43,335 bases of DNA from Rhodanobacteraceae bacterium (GCA_025928585.1 JAICJG010000010.1:1-43335), one strand, 5' to 3'. Shown: positions 1 through 9,949, numbered from the stretch's first letter. A program made the numbers and translations. The notes: a model not told the origin generated them from the letters alone.

Positions 1-1062
<1,062 letters not shown>

Positions 1063-1068
1063 GCACTG

Positions 1069-3354
1069 CTATCCGCCCGGGTGGTAGGTGCGCGCCGTGT
1101 GGCCCTCGAGCTGTTCCGGCCAGAAGTACACGGTGCGAAGATCCCCGGACACGTAACGTTGCGCCTGGTCGGTGAAATGCGGTGACTTCGGGTCGCCGCT
1201 CTGGCCGCCGACGTGGATCGCGCGCGCGCTCACCCTGGGTCCGAATTCGACCACGGCGACGAAGCTGTTGCCGCTGCGCCCGTAGTACTTGTTGGTGTTC
1301 GGCCAGCGATGCGCGTTCGAGGCCGCGAGCGAACCCCAGCGTGATGCCGTGAACGGGACGCCGATGCTCGGCTTCGAATCATCGAAATGCGGCCGGATCG
1401 AATCATCCAGCCGCTGGTAGCGGTTGACCTGGCCCCAGGGCACGCCCCAGTATCCGAAGTCCTTCCCAAGCCGATCGACCGCGGCGGCGAGTGCGCCGAG
1501 GCGTTGCTTCGGCGTGGCCTTTTCGGCGATGTAGTCGATTTCCCTCAAGTCCGTGGTGTGGGCGTCGAGTCCGCTGGCTTTCGCTTCCGCGGCGATCTCG
1601 TTCCACAACGTGTCGCCCCAGGTTACCGCGACAGTCGTCGGAATCGAGGCGAGCCCCCAGCGGAAGTCCCAGTTCCGCAATACCGCGATCGGCCCGGCGA
1701 GCTCGGTCTTCTGCGGATCTCCCGAAGGCAGGCTGTCGTAGTCCTTGACGAGGATGGGGATCAATCGCGCGAACGCGGGCAGGTAGGAGTCGAACGCATC
1801 GGTGATGAGTTTCGCCTTGGTGAAATCGTGCGCGCCCGTCAGCATCAGGGTCGCATGGATGCCGCGCGCGTTCTCGCCGAAAGAATCCATGTATTGCGGG
1901 AAATCCGATCGCTTGGGACTGTACTCGCCGGCGGCGGAGTAGGGCCAGTTGTTGGTGTTGAACACCCAGCCGTTGGGCGGATCGATGCTGTTCGGCATGT
2001 CTTTCAGCGGCGTCATGCCTTGCCAGGCGGTTGCGGGATTGCTGCCGTCGACGGGTTGCAGGTAATCGAACGCGTTGTCGCGCCTGGGGATGAACTGCGG
2101 CGCGAGGAACGCGATCTCGCCCTTGTCGTCGGCGAAGATGGTGTTGTTCGACGAATTGGCCTGGAACTCGGCGACCTTCATGTAGCTCGCAAGGTCCGTC
2201 GCCTTGGTGCGCAACCAGCTCTGCTCCAGCGCCGGAATCGGGCGGTTCATCAGCGCTTCGGCGATCCACTTGCCGTTGTCGCTGCGGACGATCGGGCCGT
2301 GCTGGGTGAAGTACGCCGTGAAGGTGCGTTTCGCCGTCGAGCCGTCGTCGTCGCGGTACTGGATCGTGATGTCGCGCGTCTTGACCGGCAGCAGTTGCTT
2401 GCCGAATCGGTAGAAAAGCCTGCCATTCTTCTTCTCGATCGTCTCGGCGAACTCGTCCACCGCGTCGACGCCGGTCGAGGTGTGCATCCAGCCGATGTGC
2501 GGGTTGAAGCCCTGGTAGATGAAGAACTGGCCCCAGGTCGAGGCACCGTAGGCGTCGAGCCCTTCGTCGCTCGACATCTGCGACTCGGTACGGAAGTTGA
2601 AGGTGACGTGCGGATTGATCAGGAGCAGGGCATGACCATCGGCGGAAAGCTTCGGCGCGATCGCGATGCCGTTGGAGCCGATCGGATCGACCCAGGTCGG
2701 CGGCGTCGTCTTCGCCAGCGCGATGGTGGTCGCGGGATCGGCGCCATAGAACTTCGCGAGGTCGGCGAGATCCACGCGGGTGATGTCGCCGCCGATGCTG
2801 CCTTCGGTGAAGGACAGCGCCATCCACGGTTCGTAGTGCGTGATGACGGGATGCGCATCGGAGTGCGTTGCGAGATACCAGTTGAGGCCATCGGCCCATG
2901 CGTTCATCAGCTTCTTCAGCCACCGCGGGCTCTTGGCGTAATCCTGCTTCAGCACCGCCGGATCGATCCACAACTGCTCGCGCAGGTCCGACCAGATCGC
3001 GGACTTGCCTTCCGCTCGCGCGGTCCAGCCGAGCGCGTCCAGCAGGTTGCTCTGGACCCGGCCGAAATCGTCCTCGCATTGCGCGTAGATCATCCCGAAC
3101 ACCGCGTCCGCATCGGTCTTGCCGTGGACGTGCGGAATGCCCCAGTCGTCGCGGGTGATCGTGACGTTCTGCGCTTCGGCCTTGAGGCGCGCGTATTCCT
3201 GCGAGCCTTTCGACCCGATGGAATTCGAGGGGGTCGATGCAGCTGGCGCAGTCGCGTCGGTGCGCGCCTGCGCTGCGCCGCAGAAGGAAACGGTCAGTGC
3301 TACGAGCAGGGCGCCCGCGCAACGGCATGAGACCGGGACGAAACGTGCTGGCAT
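1069..3354 (-). CDS. Penicillin acylase family N-terminal nucleophile hydrolase (acylase precursor)
   Basis: A 761-residue secreted precursor of the penicillin amidase (S45) family, which cleaves amide bonds of beta-lactams, N-acyl-homoserine lactones or other acyl amides. A signal peptide is visible: a basic start, a hydrophobic stretch at about 12-28 and a likely cut after AAQA. The alpha region begins with ITRDDWGIPHVHG (about 66-78). The autoproteolysis site is DPIGSN, so Ser227 becomes the N-terminal nucleophile of the beta chain. The family usually reads GSNxW here; this protein has GSNGI. Asn and Arg residues typical of the oxyanion and autoprocessing region follow (NTNNW near 470, SFGENARG near 494). 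The start is ATG, preceded by GAGGGG. It is periplasmic by inference. Whether it degrades quorum signals or beta-lactams cannot be told from the sequence. It runs in the same direction as the DUF2147 gene, but 389 bases of repeats separate them. Confidence 0.92.
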   Translation of the reverse strand: MPARFVPVSCRCAGALLVALTVSFCGAAQARTDATAPAASTPSNSIGSKGSQEYARLKAEAQNVTITRDDWGIPHVHGKTDADAVFGMIYAQCEDDFGRVQSNLLDALGWTARAEGKSAIWSDLREQLWIDPAVLKQDYAKSPRWLKKLMNAWADGLNWYLATHSDAHPVITHYEPWMALSFTEGSIGGDITRVDLADLAKFYGADPATTIALAKTTPPTWVDPIGSNGIAIAPKLSADGHALLLINPHVTFNFRTESQMSSDEGLDAYGASTWGQFFIYQGFNPHIGWMHTSTGVDAVDEFAETIEKKNGRLFYRFGKQLLPVKTRDITIQYRDDDGSTAKRTFTAYFTQHGPIVRSDNGKWIAEALMNRPIPALEQSWLRTKATDLASYMKVAEFQANSSNNTIFADDKGEIAFLAPQFIPRRDNAFDYLQPVDGSNPATAWQGMTPLKDMPNSIDPPNGWVFNTNNWPYSAAGEYSPKRSDFPQYMDSFGENARGIHATLMLTGAHDFTKAKLITDAFDSYLPAFARLIPILVKDYDSLPSGDPQKTELAGPIAVLRNWDFRWGLASIPTTVAVTWGDTLWNEIAAEAKASGLDAHTTDLREIDYIAEKATPKQRLGALAAAVDRLGKDFGYWGVPWGQVNRYQRLDDSIRPHFDDSKPSIGVPFTASRWGSLAASNAHRWPNTNKYYGRSGNSFVAVVEFGPRVSARAIHVGGQSGDPKSPHFTDQAQRYVSGDLRTVYFWPEQLEGHTARTYHPGG

Positions 3355-3519
3355 CGGATTTCCCCTCGCGATACAGGAATTTTGGAAACCTTACCGGGAA
3401 AACCCGCGCGTTGCGCATCGGCCGTGCGCCGGCTCATGGCTCGTGGGCGGGTGGGTGCAATTCCCGCAATCCTGCTTCGGCACCTGAATTTGAACAACAA
3501 GATGGCATCGCTTCGCGAC

Positions 3520-3705
3520 GATCCCCTTCCGAAGGCTACAAGCCTGGACGCTTCGCGCTGGTCTTCCCCTTCCGAAGGAAAGGGATCGAGCTGAATGGCT
3601 TGGACATCGCGCGGAATCTTCCCCGGCCGAAGGAAATCGAGCGGGATGGCTCTGGCTCCTCGCGCTTGTCCTTCTCCCTTCCCAGGGAAGGGGGATCAAG
3701 GGTGA
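3520..3705. repeat. Degenerate tandem array of about 55-base hairpin units
   Basis: The 389-base gap between the DUF2147 and acylase genes holds about three and a half degenerate units of roughly 55 bases. Each is built around a CCTTCC..GGAAGG-type inverted repeat: near 3524-3534, 3574-3590, 3619-3632 and 3672-3692. Between the hairpins recur gcgcga and gccat/ggatgg-like blocks. In all three frames the array translates without sense, and neither neighbour extends into it. It may end transcription of the upstream minus-strand DUF2147 gene, but no T-run is visible. I see nothing recognisable in the remaining 3355-3519. Confidence 0.6.
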
Positions 3706-3743
3706 AGACGTATTCTGCGGGCGCGAAGCCGGATCAGCGGGGG

Positions 3744-4199
3744 TCAATCCGGTTTGCGTATCCACGTCTGCGTACGCCCCAGCAACGGCATGCCGATGTA
3801 ACCGCGCACATCGAGCTTCCCTCCGTTGTCCTTGGGCGTCAGCTTGACCTTGTAGATCTTGCCGTTGTTCGGATCGAGGATGTGGCCGCCGTCCCACACC
3901 TCGCCGTCCTTCTTGACGCCCCACAGGATCGTCATGCCGACGACCGGCTGGTTGTGCCGCTCGCCCTCGCACTGCTTGCAGATCGGATGCGTGCCCTGAT
4001 CCGAAAAGAGCACCTGCTTGACCACGCCCTGGAGCGTGCCGTCGGCCTGTTCGGTGATCTCGATGATGGATTTGGGCTTGCCGGTGGCGTCGTCGACCTG
4101 GGTCCAGGTACCGACCGGCGTCGCGGTCTCAGTGGCGGCATAGGCCGTGGCCAGCAGCAGGGCGAGGACGACGAGTGCGGAACGGACCACATTGCGCAT
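3744..4199 (-). CDS. DUF2147 domain exported protein
   Basis: A 151-residue protein with an N-terminal signal peptide (hydrophobic 8-21, likely cleaved at the AYA/AA region) followed by a single DUF2147 domain. The family hallmark is visible as PVGTWTQVDDATGKPKSIIEI at about 28-48, a DP(N)NGKIYKVKL stretch near 109-120 and LDVRGYIGMPLLGRTQTW near the C terminus. Cys74 and Cys77 (ICKQC) could form a disulfide or bind metal. The domain is a small lipocalin-like beta barrel, and its function has not been established. A GGGAGA ribosome-binding site lies 9 bases before the ATG. It is transcribed divergently from apbC across 147 bases. The location is periplasmic by inference. Confidence 0.88.
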   Translation of the reverse strand: MRNVVRSALVVLALLLATAYAATETATPVGTWTQVDDATGKPKSIIEITEQADGTLQGVVKQVLFSDQGTHPICKQCEGERHNQPVVGMTILWGVKKDGEVWDGGHILDPNNGKIYKVKLTPKDNGGKLDVRGYIGMPLLGRTQTWIRKPD

Positions 4200-4346
4200 G
4201 GCGAGTCTCCCGGGATTGTGGCCCTAGACTGCGCGCTGGCCGTGGGCGCGTCAACTCCCGCAGCATTGTGGCGTCGGCTGACCCGGATCAGGGCCGCCGC
4301 GGCGCCGTCTGGCATAATGGACGGCTGTTACCGGCAGGGAAGACGA

Positions 4347-5441
4347 ATGGCATCCGCCGTCACCGAGGCCCAGGTTCGCGCCAACCTCGCGGGCATCCTC
4401 GATCCGCATACCGGCGCGTCGCTCGCGGAGAGCGGCGAGGTCCGTGCGGTGGGCGTGGACGGCGATCGGGCTGCGGTCGAGATCGTGCTGGGTTACCCGG
4501 CCGACGGCTGGCGCAAGCACTTTGCCGCGGAAATTCGCGAGAAGCTCGAGGCCGACCCGGCGATCGCGCAGGCGACGGTTTCGGTGACCTCGCACATCGC
4601 GACGCACAAGGTGCAGGGCAACCTGATGCCGCTGCCGGGCGTCAAGAACATCATCGCCGTCGCCTCGGGCAAGGGCGGGGTCGGCAAGTCCACGGTCGCC
4701 GTGAACCTCGCGCTGGCGCTGGCGGCCGAAGGCGCCAATGCGGGCATCCTCGACGCCGACATCTACGGGCCCAGCCAGCCGCTGATGCTCGGCATCCACG
4801 GCCGCCCCGAATCGCCCGACGGCAAGACCATCATTCCGATGACCAACCATGGCCTGCAGGTGATGTCGATCGGCTTCCTCGTCGGCGAGGACACGCCGAT
4901 GGTGTGGCGCGGCCCCATGGTGACCCAGGCGCTGTCCCAGTTGTTGCATTCCACCCGCTGGCAGGACCTCGACTATCTCGTCGTCGACATGCCCCCCGGC
5001 ACCGGCGATATCCAGTTGACGCTCACCCAGCGCGTGCCGGTGGCCGGCGCGGTGATCGTGACCACGCCGCAGGACATCGCGCTGCTGGATGCGCGCAAGG
5101 GCCTCAAGGCTTTCGAGAAGGTGCAGGTGCCGGTGCTCGGCGTGATCGAAAACATGGCCACCCACATCTGTTCGAACTGCGGTCACGAGGAACACGTGTT
5201 CGGCGCCGGCGGCGGTGCGCGGATCGCCAAGCAATACGGCGTGCCGCTACTCGGCTCGCTCCCACTCGACATCCGCATCCGCGAACAGGCCGACAGCGGC
5301 AATCCGACGGTGTCCGCAATGCCCGATTCGGAACTCGCCGCGCGCTATCGCGAGATCGCCCGCAACACCGCCGCCCGGTTGTCGCTCCAGGCCGAACGCG
5401 ACATGACCGGCGTGCCGGACATCCGCATCGCCGACGATTGA
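4347..5441 (+). CDS. apbC: Iron-sulfur cluster carrier protein ApbC/Mrp
   Basis: A 364-residue P-loop ATPase that carries and transfers Fe-S clusters to apoproteins in the cytoplasm. The N-terminal 85 residues form the MIP18/DUF59-like domain. The deviant Walker A motif GKGGVGKS is at 108-115, the [10 protein letters not shown] switch near 137-146, and the cluster-binding CxxC is Cys275/Cys278 in [13 protein letters not shown]. The open frame continues far upstream with no stop, but the ATG at 4347 is the right start. It has AGGGA 9 bases before it and gives the family's normal N terminus and length (about 360). Translation upstream has no similarity to anything and runs through antisense and repeat DNA. 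dcd follows after 55 bases on the same strand, an arrangement common in gammaproteobacteria. Confidence 0.96.
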   Translation: MASAVTEAQVRANLAGILDPHTGASLAESGEVRAVGVDGDRAAVEIVLGYPADGWRKHFAAEIREKLEADPAIAQATVSVTSHIATHKVQGNLMPLPGVKNIIAVASGKGGVGKSTVAVNLALALAAEGANAGILDADIYGPSQPLMLGIHGRPESPDGKTIIPMTNHGLQVMSIGFLVGEDTPMVWRGPMVTQALSQLLHSTRWQDLDYLVVDMPPGTGDIQLTLTQRVPVAGAVIVTTPQDIALLDARKGLKAFEKVQVPVLGVIENMATHICSNCGHEEHVFGAGGGARIAKQYGVPLLGSLPLDIRIREQADSGNPTVSAMPDSELAARYREIARNTAARLSLQAERDMTGVPDIRIADD

Positions 5442-5496
5442 GAACGAGCTTCGCTGGCAGGCTCCCCCGTCTTCCGTCCCAGGTCTTCGTATTTCC

Positions 5497-6060
5497 ATGA
5501 GCATCAAAAGTGACAATTGGATCCGGCGCATGGCTGCCGTCGGGATGATCGATCCGTTCGAACCTGGCCAGGTCAAGGAGAACGGCGGCGGCCGGATCGT
5601 TTCGTACGGCACGTCGAGCTACGGCTACGACGTGCGCTGTGCCGACGAGTTCAAGATCTTCACCAACATCAATTCGACGATCGTCGATCCGAAGGCGTTC
5701 GACTCGCGCAATTTCATCGACTTCAAGGGCGAGTGCTGCATCATTCCACCGAACTCGTTTGCGCTGGCACGCACCGTGGAATACTTCCGCATCCCGCGCA
5801 ACGTGCTGACGGTCTGCCTCGGCAAGAGCACCTACGCGCGCTGCGGCATCATCGTCAACGTGACGCCGCTGGAGCCCGAATGGGAAGGCCACGTCACCTT
5901 GGAGTTCTCCAATACGACGCCGCTTCCGGCCAAGATCTACGCGAACGAAGGTATCGCGCAGATGCTGTTCCTCGAATCGGACGAAGTCTGCACGACCAGC
6001 TACAGGGACCGCGGCGGCAAGTACCAGGGCCAGAAGGGCGTCACGTTGCCGAAAACCTGA
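5497..6060 (+). CDS. dcd: dCTP deaminase
   Basis: A 187-residue enzyme that deaminates dCTP to dUTP, the first step of the main dTMP supply route in gammaproteobacteria. It is a homotrimer in the cytoplasm. The dUTPase-like fold is evident from SSYGYDVR (40-47), [10 protein letters not shown] (109-118, with the family's Ser111 and Arg115) and the [10 protein letters not shown] segment containing the catalytic Glu136. The C terminus ([14 protein letters not shown]) is the conserved lid that closes over the nucleotide. The length equals that of the monofunctional Dcd family (about 188), not the bifunctional archaeal type. The Shine-Dalgarno site is weak (AGGT about 13 bases upstream). It is probably co-transcribed with apbC. 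Confidence 0.97.
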   Translation: MSIKSDNWIRRMAAVGMIDPFEPGQVKENGGGRIVSYGTSSYGYDVRCADEFKIFTNINSTIVDPKAFDSRNFIDFKGECCIIPPNSFALARTVEYFRIPRNVLTVCLGKSTYARCGIIVNVTPLEPEWEGHVTLEFSNTTPLPAKIYANEGIAQMLFLESDEVCTTSYRDRGGKYQGQKGVTLPKT

Positions 6061-6155
6061 GCGCTGGGACCCCTGATGGATGCGCTTCCTCGTCGCTCCG
6101 GTGTGGCGCCCAGTTCGACTATTTGTCGGGACCACAGGCCGTCATCGGCGTCCTC

Positions 6156-6184
6156 ACTGGATACCGGCCTGCGCCGGCATGACG
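6156..6184. repeat. REP-like repeat in the dcd-lipoprotein gap
   Basis: The short element ACTGGATACCGGCC followed by TGCGCCGGCATGACG forms a CCGGC..GCCGG hairpin. It belongs by appearance to the very common proteobacterial intergenic repeat that reads CTGGATTCCGGC..GCCGGAATGACG. The same family appears inside pxpB at 11529-11559. The rest of the 231-base gap 6061-6291 shows no gene. Confidence 0.6.
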
Positions 6185-6291
6185 AGCAAGGTCGGTATTT
6201 CCCCGGCCGGCGGATTCAGGTGGTTTGTGGCAGACTTGCACGGCTGCAGCGCTGCCCGCCTGCCATCCCGATCAGCCACGGAGACCGTTCC

Positions 6292-6699
6292 ATGAACCTG
6301 CGTTCGTTTCTTTCGCGCCTTGGCGGTGCGGCCCTGGTAGCCACGATGCTGGTGCTGGCCGCGTGCAACGGCACCGTGCGCAGCGGCGGCGAGACCGTTG
6401 CCAACGTGCCGCAACAATTCGACATGACGATCGGCGCGTACAAGGACAACCAGTTCCTGCTCGACGGCGCGGTTCTCAGCGCGCCGGATCTCGAAGCGCA
6501 TTTCCGTTATCTCCAGGACCAGAAGCAGTTGCCGAAGACGGTCCTGCTGAAGGACTCCGACTCCGCCAAGATCAGCAACAGCGATCTCGAGGAATTCGCG
6601 AGCCTGCAATTGAGCTTCCATTTCACGGGCTACATCGAGCACAAGGGCAAGCTCACGCTGATGAGCGCGGTCGAATCGCCGGATTCGAAGAAGAAGTAG
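6292..6699 (+). CDS. Small predicted lipoprotein of unknown function
   Basis: A 135-residue protein with a lipoprotein signal: a basic start, a hydrophobic stretch at 11-23 and the lipobox VLAAC with Cys25 as the acylation site. The mature part is mostly polar. It contains an AYKDNQFLLDGAVLSAPDLEAHFRYLQDQKQLPKTVLLKD-like region (46-86), which resembles the short periplasmic domains that carry an ExbD/TonB-accessory-like fold, but I do not recognise a named family. The frame is open upstream of 6292. This ATG is chosen because GGAGA lies 8 bases before it and the lipobox follows at the proper distance. Gene 3' ends are convergent with pcp, 18 bases apart. It is likely anchored in the inner or outer membrane. 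Confidence 0.75.
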   Translation: MNLRSFLSRLGGAALVATMLVLAACNGTVRSGGETVANVPQQFDMTIGAYKDNQFLLDGAVLSAPDLEAHFRYLQDQKQLPKTVLLKDSDSAKISNSDLEEFASLQLSFHFTGYIEHKGKLTLMSAVESPDSKKK

Positions 6700-6717
6700 C
6701 CGCCGCCGGTCCGGACG

Positions 6718-7359
6718 TCAGGATTCCGCTCCGGCCGCGACGCGCGCATCGCCGCGCGTGGTCAAGGCGGTGCGAACGATGATGCCGAGTGCGCGCTGCA
6801 TTTCCGCGAGCGGCATGCCCGGTGCCCCGTGGTGTTCCGCCTGCTCCGGCAGCCACGGCACGTGCACGAAGCCCGCACGGGTGTTGCGGCGGCGCCGCAG
6901 GGCGTGCATCAACGCGTAGAACACCTGGTTGCAGACGTAGGTGCCTGCCGTCTGCGAAATGTGCGCGGCAATGCCGGCTTCCTGCAACGCCAACAGCGAG
7001 GCCTTCACCGGCAGCGTCGAAAAGAACGCCGCCGCACCCCCGCGCAGCACCGGCACGTCCACCGGTTGCGCGCCGGCGTTGTCGGGAATCCGCGCATCGA
7101 TCAGGTTGATCGCGAGGCGTTCCAGCGAAATGCCCGCGCGGCCCCCGGCGAGGCCGACTGCGATCACAACGCGGGGTTCGGTCGCCCGCAAGGCGTGCCA
7201 CAGGACGGGCAGCGACGCATCGAACTCGGTAGGCAACTCCACCGCCGTGACGTGGTGGCCCGCGATCACGCTGCCGTCGAGCGCACGTACCGCCTGCCAG
7301 GACGGGTTGAGCACCTCGCCGCCGAACGGCTCGAAGCCGGTGAGCAGCACGCTCGGCAC
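6718..7359 (-). CDS. pcp: Pyroglutamyl-peptidase I (peptidase C15)
   Basis: A 213-residue cytoplasmic cysteine peptidase that removes N-terminal pyroglutamate from peptides. The start LLTGFEPFGGEVLNPS is the family signature. The catalytic triad is visible as Glu80 (GISLERLAIN), Cys143 (GTYVCNQVFY) and His166 (FVHVPWLPEQ). The GTG at 7359 is chosen because it gives the family's standard N terminus and length. The open frame runs far upstream only as an out-of-frame shadow of the DUF979 gene. It is the last gene of the 5-oxoproline operon, 20 bases after the DUF979 gene. The context makes its job clear: it frees 5-oxoproline that PxpABC then opens to glutamate. Confidence 0.95.
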   Translation of the reverse strand: MPSVLLTGFEPFGGEVLNPSWQAVRALDGSVIAGHHVTAVELPTEFDASLPVLWHALRATEPRVVIAVGLAGGRAGISLERLAINLIDARIPDNAGAQPVDVPVLRGGAAAFFSTLPVKASLLALQEAGIAAHISQTAGTYVCNQVFYALMHALRRRRNTRAGFVHVPWLPEQAEHHGAPGMPLAEMQRALGIIVRTALTTRGDARVAAGAES

Positions 7360-7379
7360 ACGGCGGCGGGCGGTCGGGT

Positions 7380-8348
7380 TCAAAACCGGAATACCAGGAA
7401 GTACATCAGCGCCAAGTTTACGACCAGCAGCAACGCGCCGGTCTTCCACTGGGCGCGGATCACGTCGTTCTGGTTCGGCAGTTCCAGGAGTGCGACCGGC
7501 ACGATGTTGAAATTGGCCGCCATCGGCGTGAACAGCGTGCCGCAATATCCGGTGACCATGCCGATCGATCCGAGGATCGCCGGATTCGCGCCGTGCAACT
7601 GGATCAGCAGCGGCAACCCGACCCCGGCGGTCAGCACCGGGAAGGCGGCGAAGGCGTTGCCCATGATCACCGTGAACAGCACCATCCCGAGACCGTAGGC
7701 GATGACGCACGCCACGGCGCTATCGACCGGGATCACCATCCGCACCAGGTCGGCGACAGCGGTGCCGACCCCGGTGGCCGCGAACACGCCGCCGAGCGCG
7801 GCCAGGGTCAGCGGCAGCAGCGCGGCCCAGCCGAGCGTATCGAGCAGGCGCCTTCCTTCGGCGATGCCGGCGGCTGGCTTGGCGCGCGTTACCCACAATG
7901 CCGCGATCAACGCGACCATGCACGCCAGGGCCAGCCCGGTCAGGGTCATGCGGGTCGGGTCGAAGAGGTGCCAGCCGTCGACCACCACGTAGGCGCCGAA
8001 CAGGGCCACCAGCAGGGTCACCAGCGGGATCAGCAGGGCCGGGCCGAACAGGCGGTGACGCAGGCGTTTCGCATCGGCCTCGCGGGCGGCGGCTTCACGT
8101 TCGAAGATGTGCCCGCGCTTCATCCGGGGCGACAACACCGCCAGTGCGATCACGCCGACCCCGGCGAGCTGCGCGGGCAACGCGTCATGCGCGGCGGTCG
8201 CCTCCATCACGTAGCGGCCACCCCCCATCAGCGCCGCCAGCACCAGCCAGAACGCGGCGTGCCACCAGCGCCGGTCGCGCAGGTTGAACCACGCGGCTCC
8301 CGCGAGGAACAGCGCGACCAACCAGTACGCGTGCTCGATCTTCAGCAT
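7380..8348 (-). CDS. DUF979 integral membrane protein, candidate 5-oxoproline transporter component
   Basis: A 322-residue polytopic membrane protein with about nine to ten hydrophobic segments (around 5-22, 30-50, 58-75, 105-128, 135-152, 173-195, 205-225, 228-250, 255-290, 300-320). The conserved DUF979 region is GNAFAAFPVLTAGVG followed by GANPAILGSIGMVTGYCG and TPMAANFNIVPVALLEL. It lies 12 bases after the DUF969 gene, with which DUF979 is habitually paired. It is embedded in a pxp-pcp operon. The pairing resembles a split secondary transporter. A role in moving 5-oxoproline or pyroglutamyl peptides is inference from context; no substrate can be read from the sequence. Confidence 0.88.
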   Translation of the reverse strand: MLKIEHAYWLVALFLAGAAWFNLRDRRWWHAAFWLVLAALMGGGRYVMEATAAHDALPAQLAGVGVIALAVLSPRMKRGHIFEREAAAREADAKRLRHRLFGPALLIPLVTLLVALFGAYVVVDGWHLFDPTRMTLTGLALACMVALIAALWVTRAKPAAGIAEGRRLLDTLGWAALLPLTLAALGGVFAATGVGTAVADLVRMVIPVDSAVACVIAYGLGMVLFTVIMGNAFAAFPVLTAGVGLPLLIQLHGANPAILGSIGMVTGYCGTLFTPMAANFNIVPVALLELPNQNDVIRAQWKTGALLLVVNLALMYFLVFRF

Positions 8349-8360
8349 GCGGCTCGAAAA

Positions 8361-9122
8361 TCACGGGTCAAGGTCAGGTGCCCTTTTGTCCGGCATGTTT
8401 TGCCGTTCGTCCGTGGAGCGAGCCTGGAGTCGTCCCGGCGAAGCCGAGGCGCCCGTGCCCGCATTCTTTATCCGCCGAGCGAACAACACCGTGCGCGCTG
8501 CATGGATGAAGAACGCCGCGATCGCGGTCGGCAATGCCCACAGCGCGATCTGCAGCGGCTCCAGCTCGATGCCGTGCTGCGAATAAAACCCCTGGATCAA
8601 CAGCACCGCGCCGAGCGCGATGAAAACGTCCTCACCGAAAAAACGACCGACATTGTCGGTGGCCGCGCTGAAGGCGCGCACGTCGTTGCGTTCGTTTTCA
8701 TCGAGCGCTTTGCCGCGCTTTTCCGCGGCCGATTCCGCCATCGGCGCCAGCAGCGGGCGCACGGTCTGCGCCTGTCCCGCGACATCGGTCAAGCCGAGCA
8801 TCGCCAGGATTTGTCGTATGGCCAGGTAGACGATCAGAATGCGCGAAAGGGTGAGTCCTCGTAGCGTTGCAATCCAATTGCCGACATGCTCGCGGAGCCC
8901 CGCGCGCTCCAGCACACCGATCGCCGGCAGCGTCAGGACGAACAACAGCAGCGCACGTTCGGAGACGAAGCTGTTGCCGATCAGCGCGAGGATCTCGGCG
9001 ATCGACTTGCCGGCGGCGAGTCCGCTGACGATGGCTGCCGCAACCACCACCGGCACCGGGTTGAAACGCAGCGCGAAGCCGATGACGATCGCGAGCACAC
9101 CGAGCAGCGGCAACCAGTGCAT
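8361..9122 (-). CDS. DUF969 integral membrane protein, partner of DUF979
   Basis: A 253-residue membrane protein with about six hydrophobic segments. The family region is visible as FNPVPVVVAAAIVSGLAAGKS, then GNSFVSERALLLFVLTLPAIG and LAIRQILAMLGLTDVAGQAQ, followed by SAATDNVGRFFGEDVFIALGAVLL. The C-terminal tail (about 220-253) is polar. The ATG at 9122 overlaps the pxpA stop as TGATG, a strong sign of translational coupling. A GTG one codon upstream is also possible. Together with DUF979 it probably forms a two-part transporter for the pxp pathway (inference). Confidence 0.87.
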   Translation of the reverse strand: MHWLPLLGVLAIVIGFALRFNPVPVVVAAAIVSGLAAGKSIAEILALIGNSFVSERALLLFVLTLPAIGVLERAGLREHVGNWIATLRGLTLSRILIVYLAIRQILAMLGLTDVAGQAQTVRPLLAPMAESAAEKRGKALDENERNDVRAFSAATDNVGRFFGEDVFIALGAVLLIQGFYSQHGIELEPLQIALWALPTAIAAFFIHAARTVLFARRIKNAGTGASASPGRLQARSTDERQNMPDKRAPDLDP

Positions 9123-9889
9123 CACGCCGGGCGTTCCACCGCGGCGATCTTCAGCCCGGCGCCTTCCAATGCCTCGTGCAGTGCCTTTGCGAGCGCGGCG
9201 GCGTTGGCGCGGTCCCCGTGCACACACAAGGTGTCGGTGTCGAGCTGAACTTTGTTGCCGTCGACGGCAACGGCCTCGCCGCGGCACGCGAGGGAGATCG
9301 CCTGCGCCACGGCCGCGTCGGGTTCGTCGATCACCGCGCCGGGCTCCGAGCGTGCTGCGAGCGAGCCGTCGGGCCGGTAGCGGCGGTCGCAGAAGCCCTC
9401 CCCGAGCACCGGAAGTCCGGCGCGGCGGCCGGCCGCGACGAGCGCGCTCCCCGCAAGCCCGACCAGAATCAACGTGGGGGCGAAGTCGCGGACCGCGGCG
9501 GCAATCGCATCGGCAAGCTCCGGGTCGCGCGCGGCCATGTTGTACAGCGCGCCGTGGGGTTTGACGTGGTGCAGCCTGCCGCCGGCGGCTTTCACCAAGG
9601 CATCCAGGGCGCCGACCTGGTACAGCGTTTGCGCGTAGGCTTCACTGGGGGCGATCGGCATTTCGCGTCGCCCGAATCCTTGGAGGTCGGGGAGCGACGG
9701 ATGGGCGCCGATCGCGACGTCGTGCTCCATGCAGAGGGTGATGCTGCGTTGCATCGTGGCGGGGTCGCCGGCATGGAACCCGCAGGCGAGGTTGGCCGAG
9801 GTGATCCACGGCATCATGCCGGCATCGTCGCCCATGCGCCACGCACCGTAGGATTCCCCGAGGTCGGCGTTGAGATCGATGGATTTCAC
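9122..9889 (-). CDS. pxpA: 5-oxoprolinase subunit A (LamB/YcsF family)
   Basis: A 255-residue subunit of the ATP-dependent prokaryotic 5-oxoprolinase, which hydrolyses 5-oxoproline to glutamate together with PxpB and PxpC. The family start IDLNADLGESYGAW, the metal-site-like segments SANLACGFHAGDP and IGAHPSLPDLQGFGRR, and HVKPHGALYN are all present. The GTG at 9889 gives the standard N terminus (VKSIDLNADLGE). No Shine-Dalgarno site is visible, because the upstream bases 9890-9920 are a heptamer repeat. The open frame continues upstream through that repeat to a GTG at 9970, so an N-terminally extended form is possible. pxpA follows pxpC after 156 bases of repeat DNA, an unusually wide gap for this operon. 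Confidence 0.94.
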   Translation of the reverse strand: MKSIDLNADLGESYGAWRMGDDAGMMPWITSANLACGFHAGDPATMQRSITLCMEHDVAIGAHPSLPDLQGFGRREMPIAPSEAYAQTLYQVGALDALVKAAGGRLHHVKPHGALYNMAARDPELADAIAAAVRDFAPTLILVGLAGSALVAAGRRAGLPVLGEGFCDRRYRPDGSLAARSEPGAVIDEPDAAVAQAISLACRGEAVAVDGNKVQLDTDTLCVHGDRANAAALAKALHEALEGAGLKIAAVERPA

Positions 9890-9920
9890 GGGATCAGGGA
9901 TTGGGGATTGGGAACGGGGA
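9890..9920. repeat. GGGATTG heptamer repeat at the pxpA start codon
   Basis: Units GGGATCA (9890-9896), GGGATTG (9897-9903) and GGGATTG (9904-9910) are followed by a decayed GGAACGGGG. The array touches the pxpA GTG directly, so on the minus strand the bases that should hold the ribosome-binding site read as CCAATCCC units. The same period-7 family occurs in fabD (39293-39319). Confidence 0.8.
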
Positions 9921-9949
9921 ATGAAGCGAGGGAACAGCCGGAACTTCTG

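Noticed and set aside
1387-3330. Long open frame (647 codons) antisense to the acylase gene
   Set aside because: It is the complement of a clear family gene in GC-rich DNA, where antisense frames stay open. Its translation is Arg/Val/Gly-rich with no domain.
3520-3705. Possible CRISPR array
   Set aside because: The units are degenerate and palindromic, with no unique spacers of constant length and no cas genes nearby.
3237-4346. Upstream extension of the apbC frame
   Set aside because: It runs through antisense and repeat DNA. The ATG at 4347 has a ribosome-binding site and gives the family N terminus.
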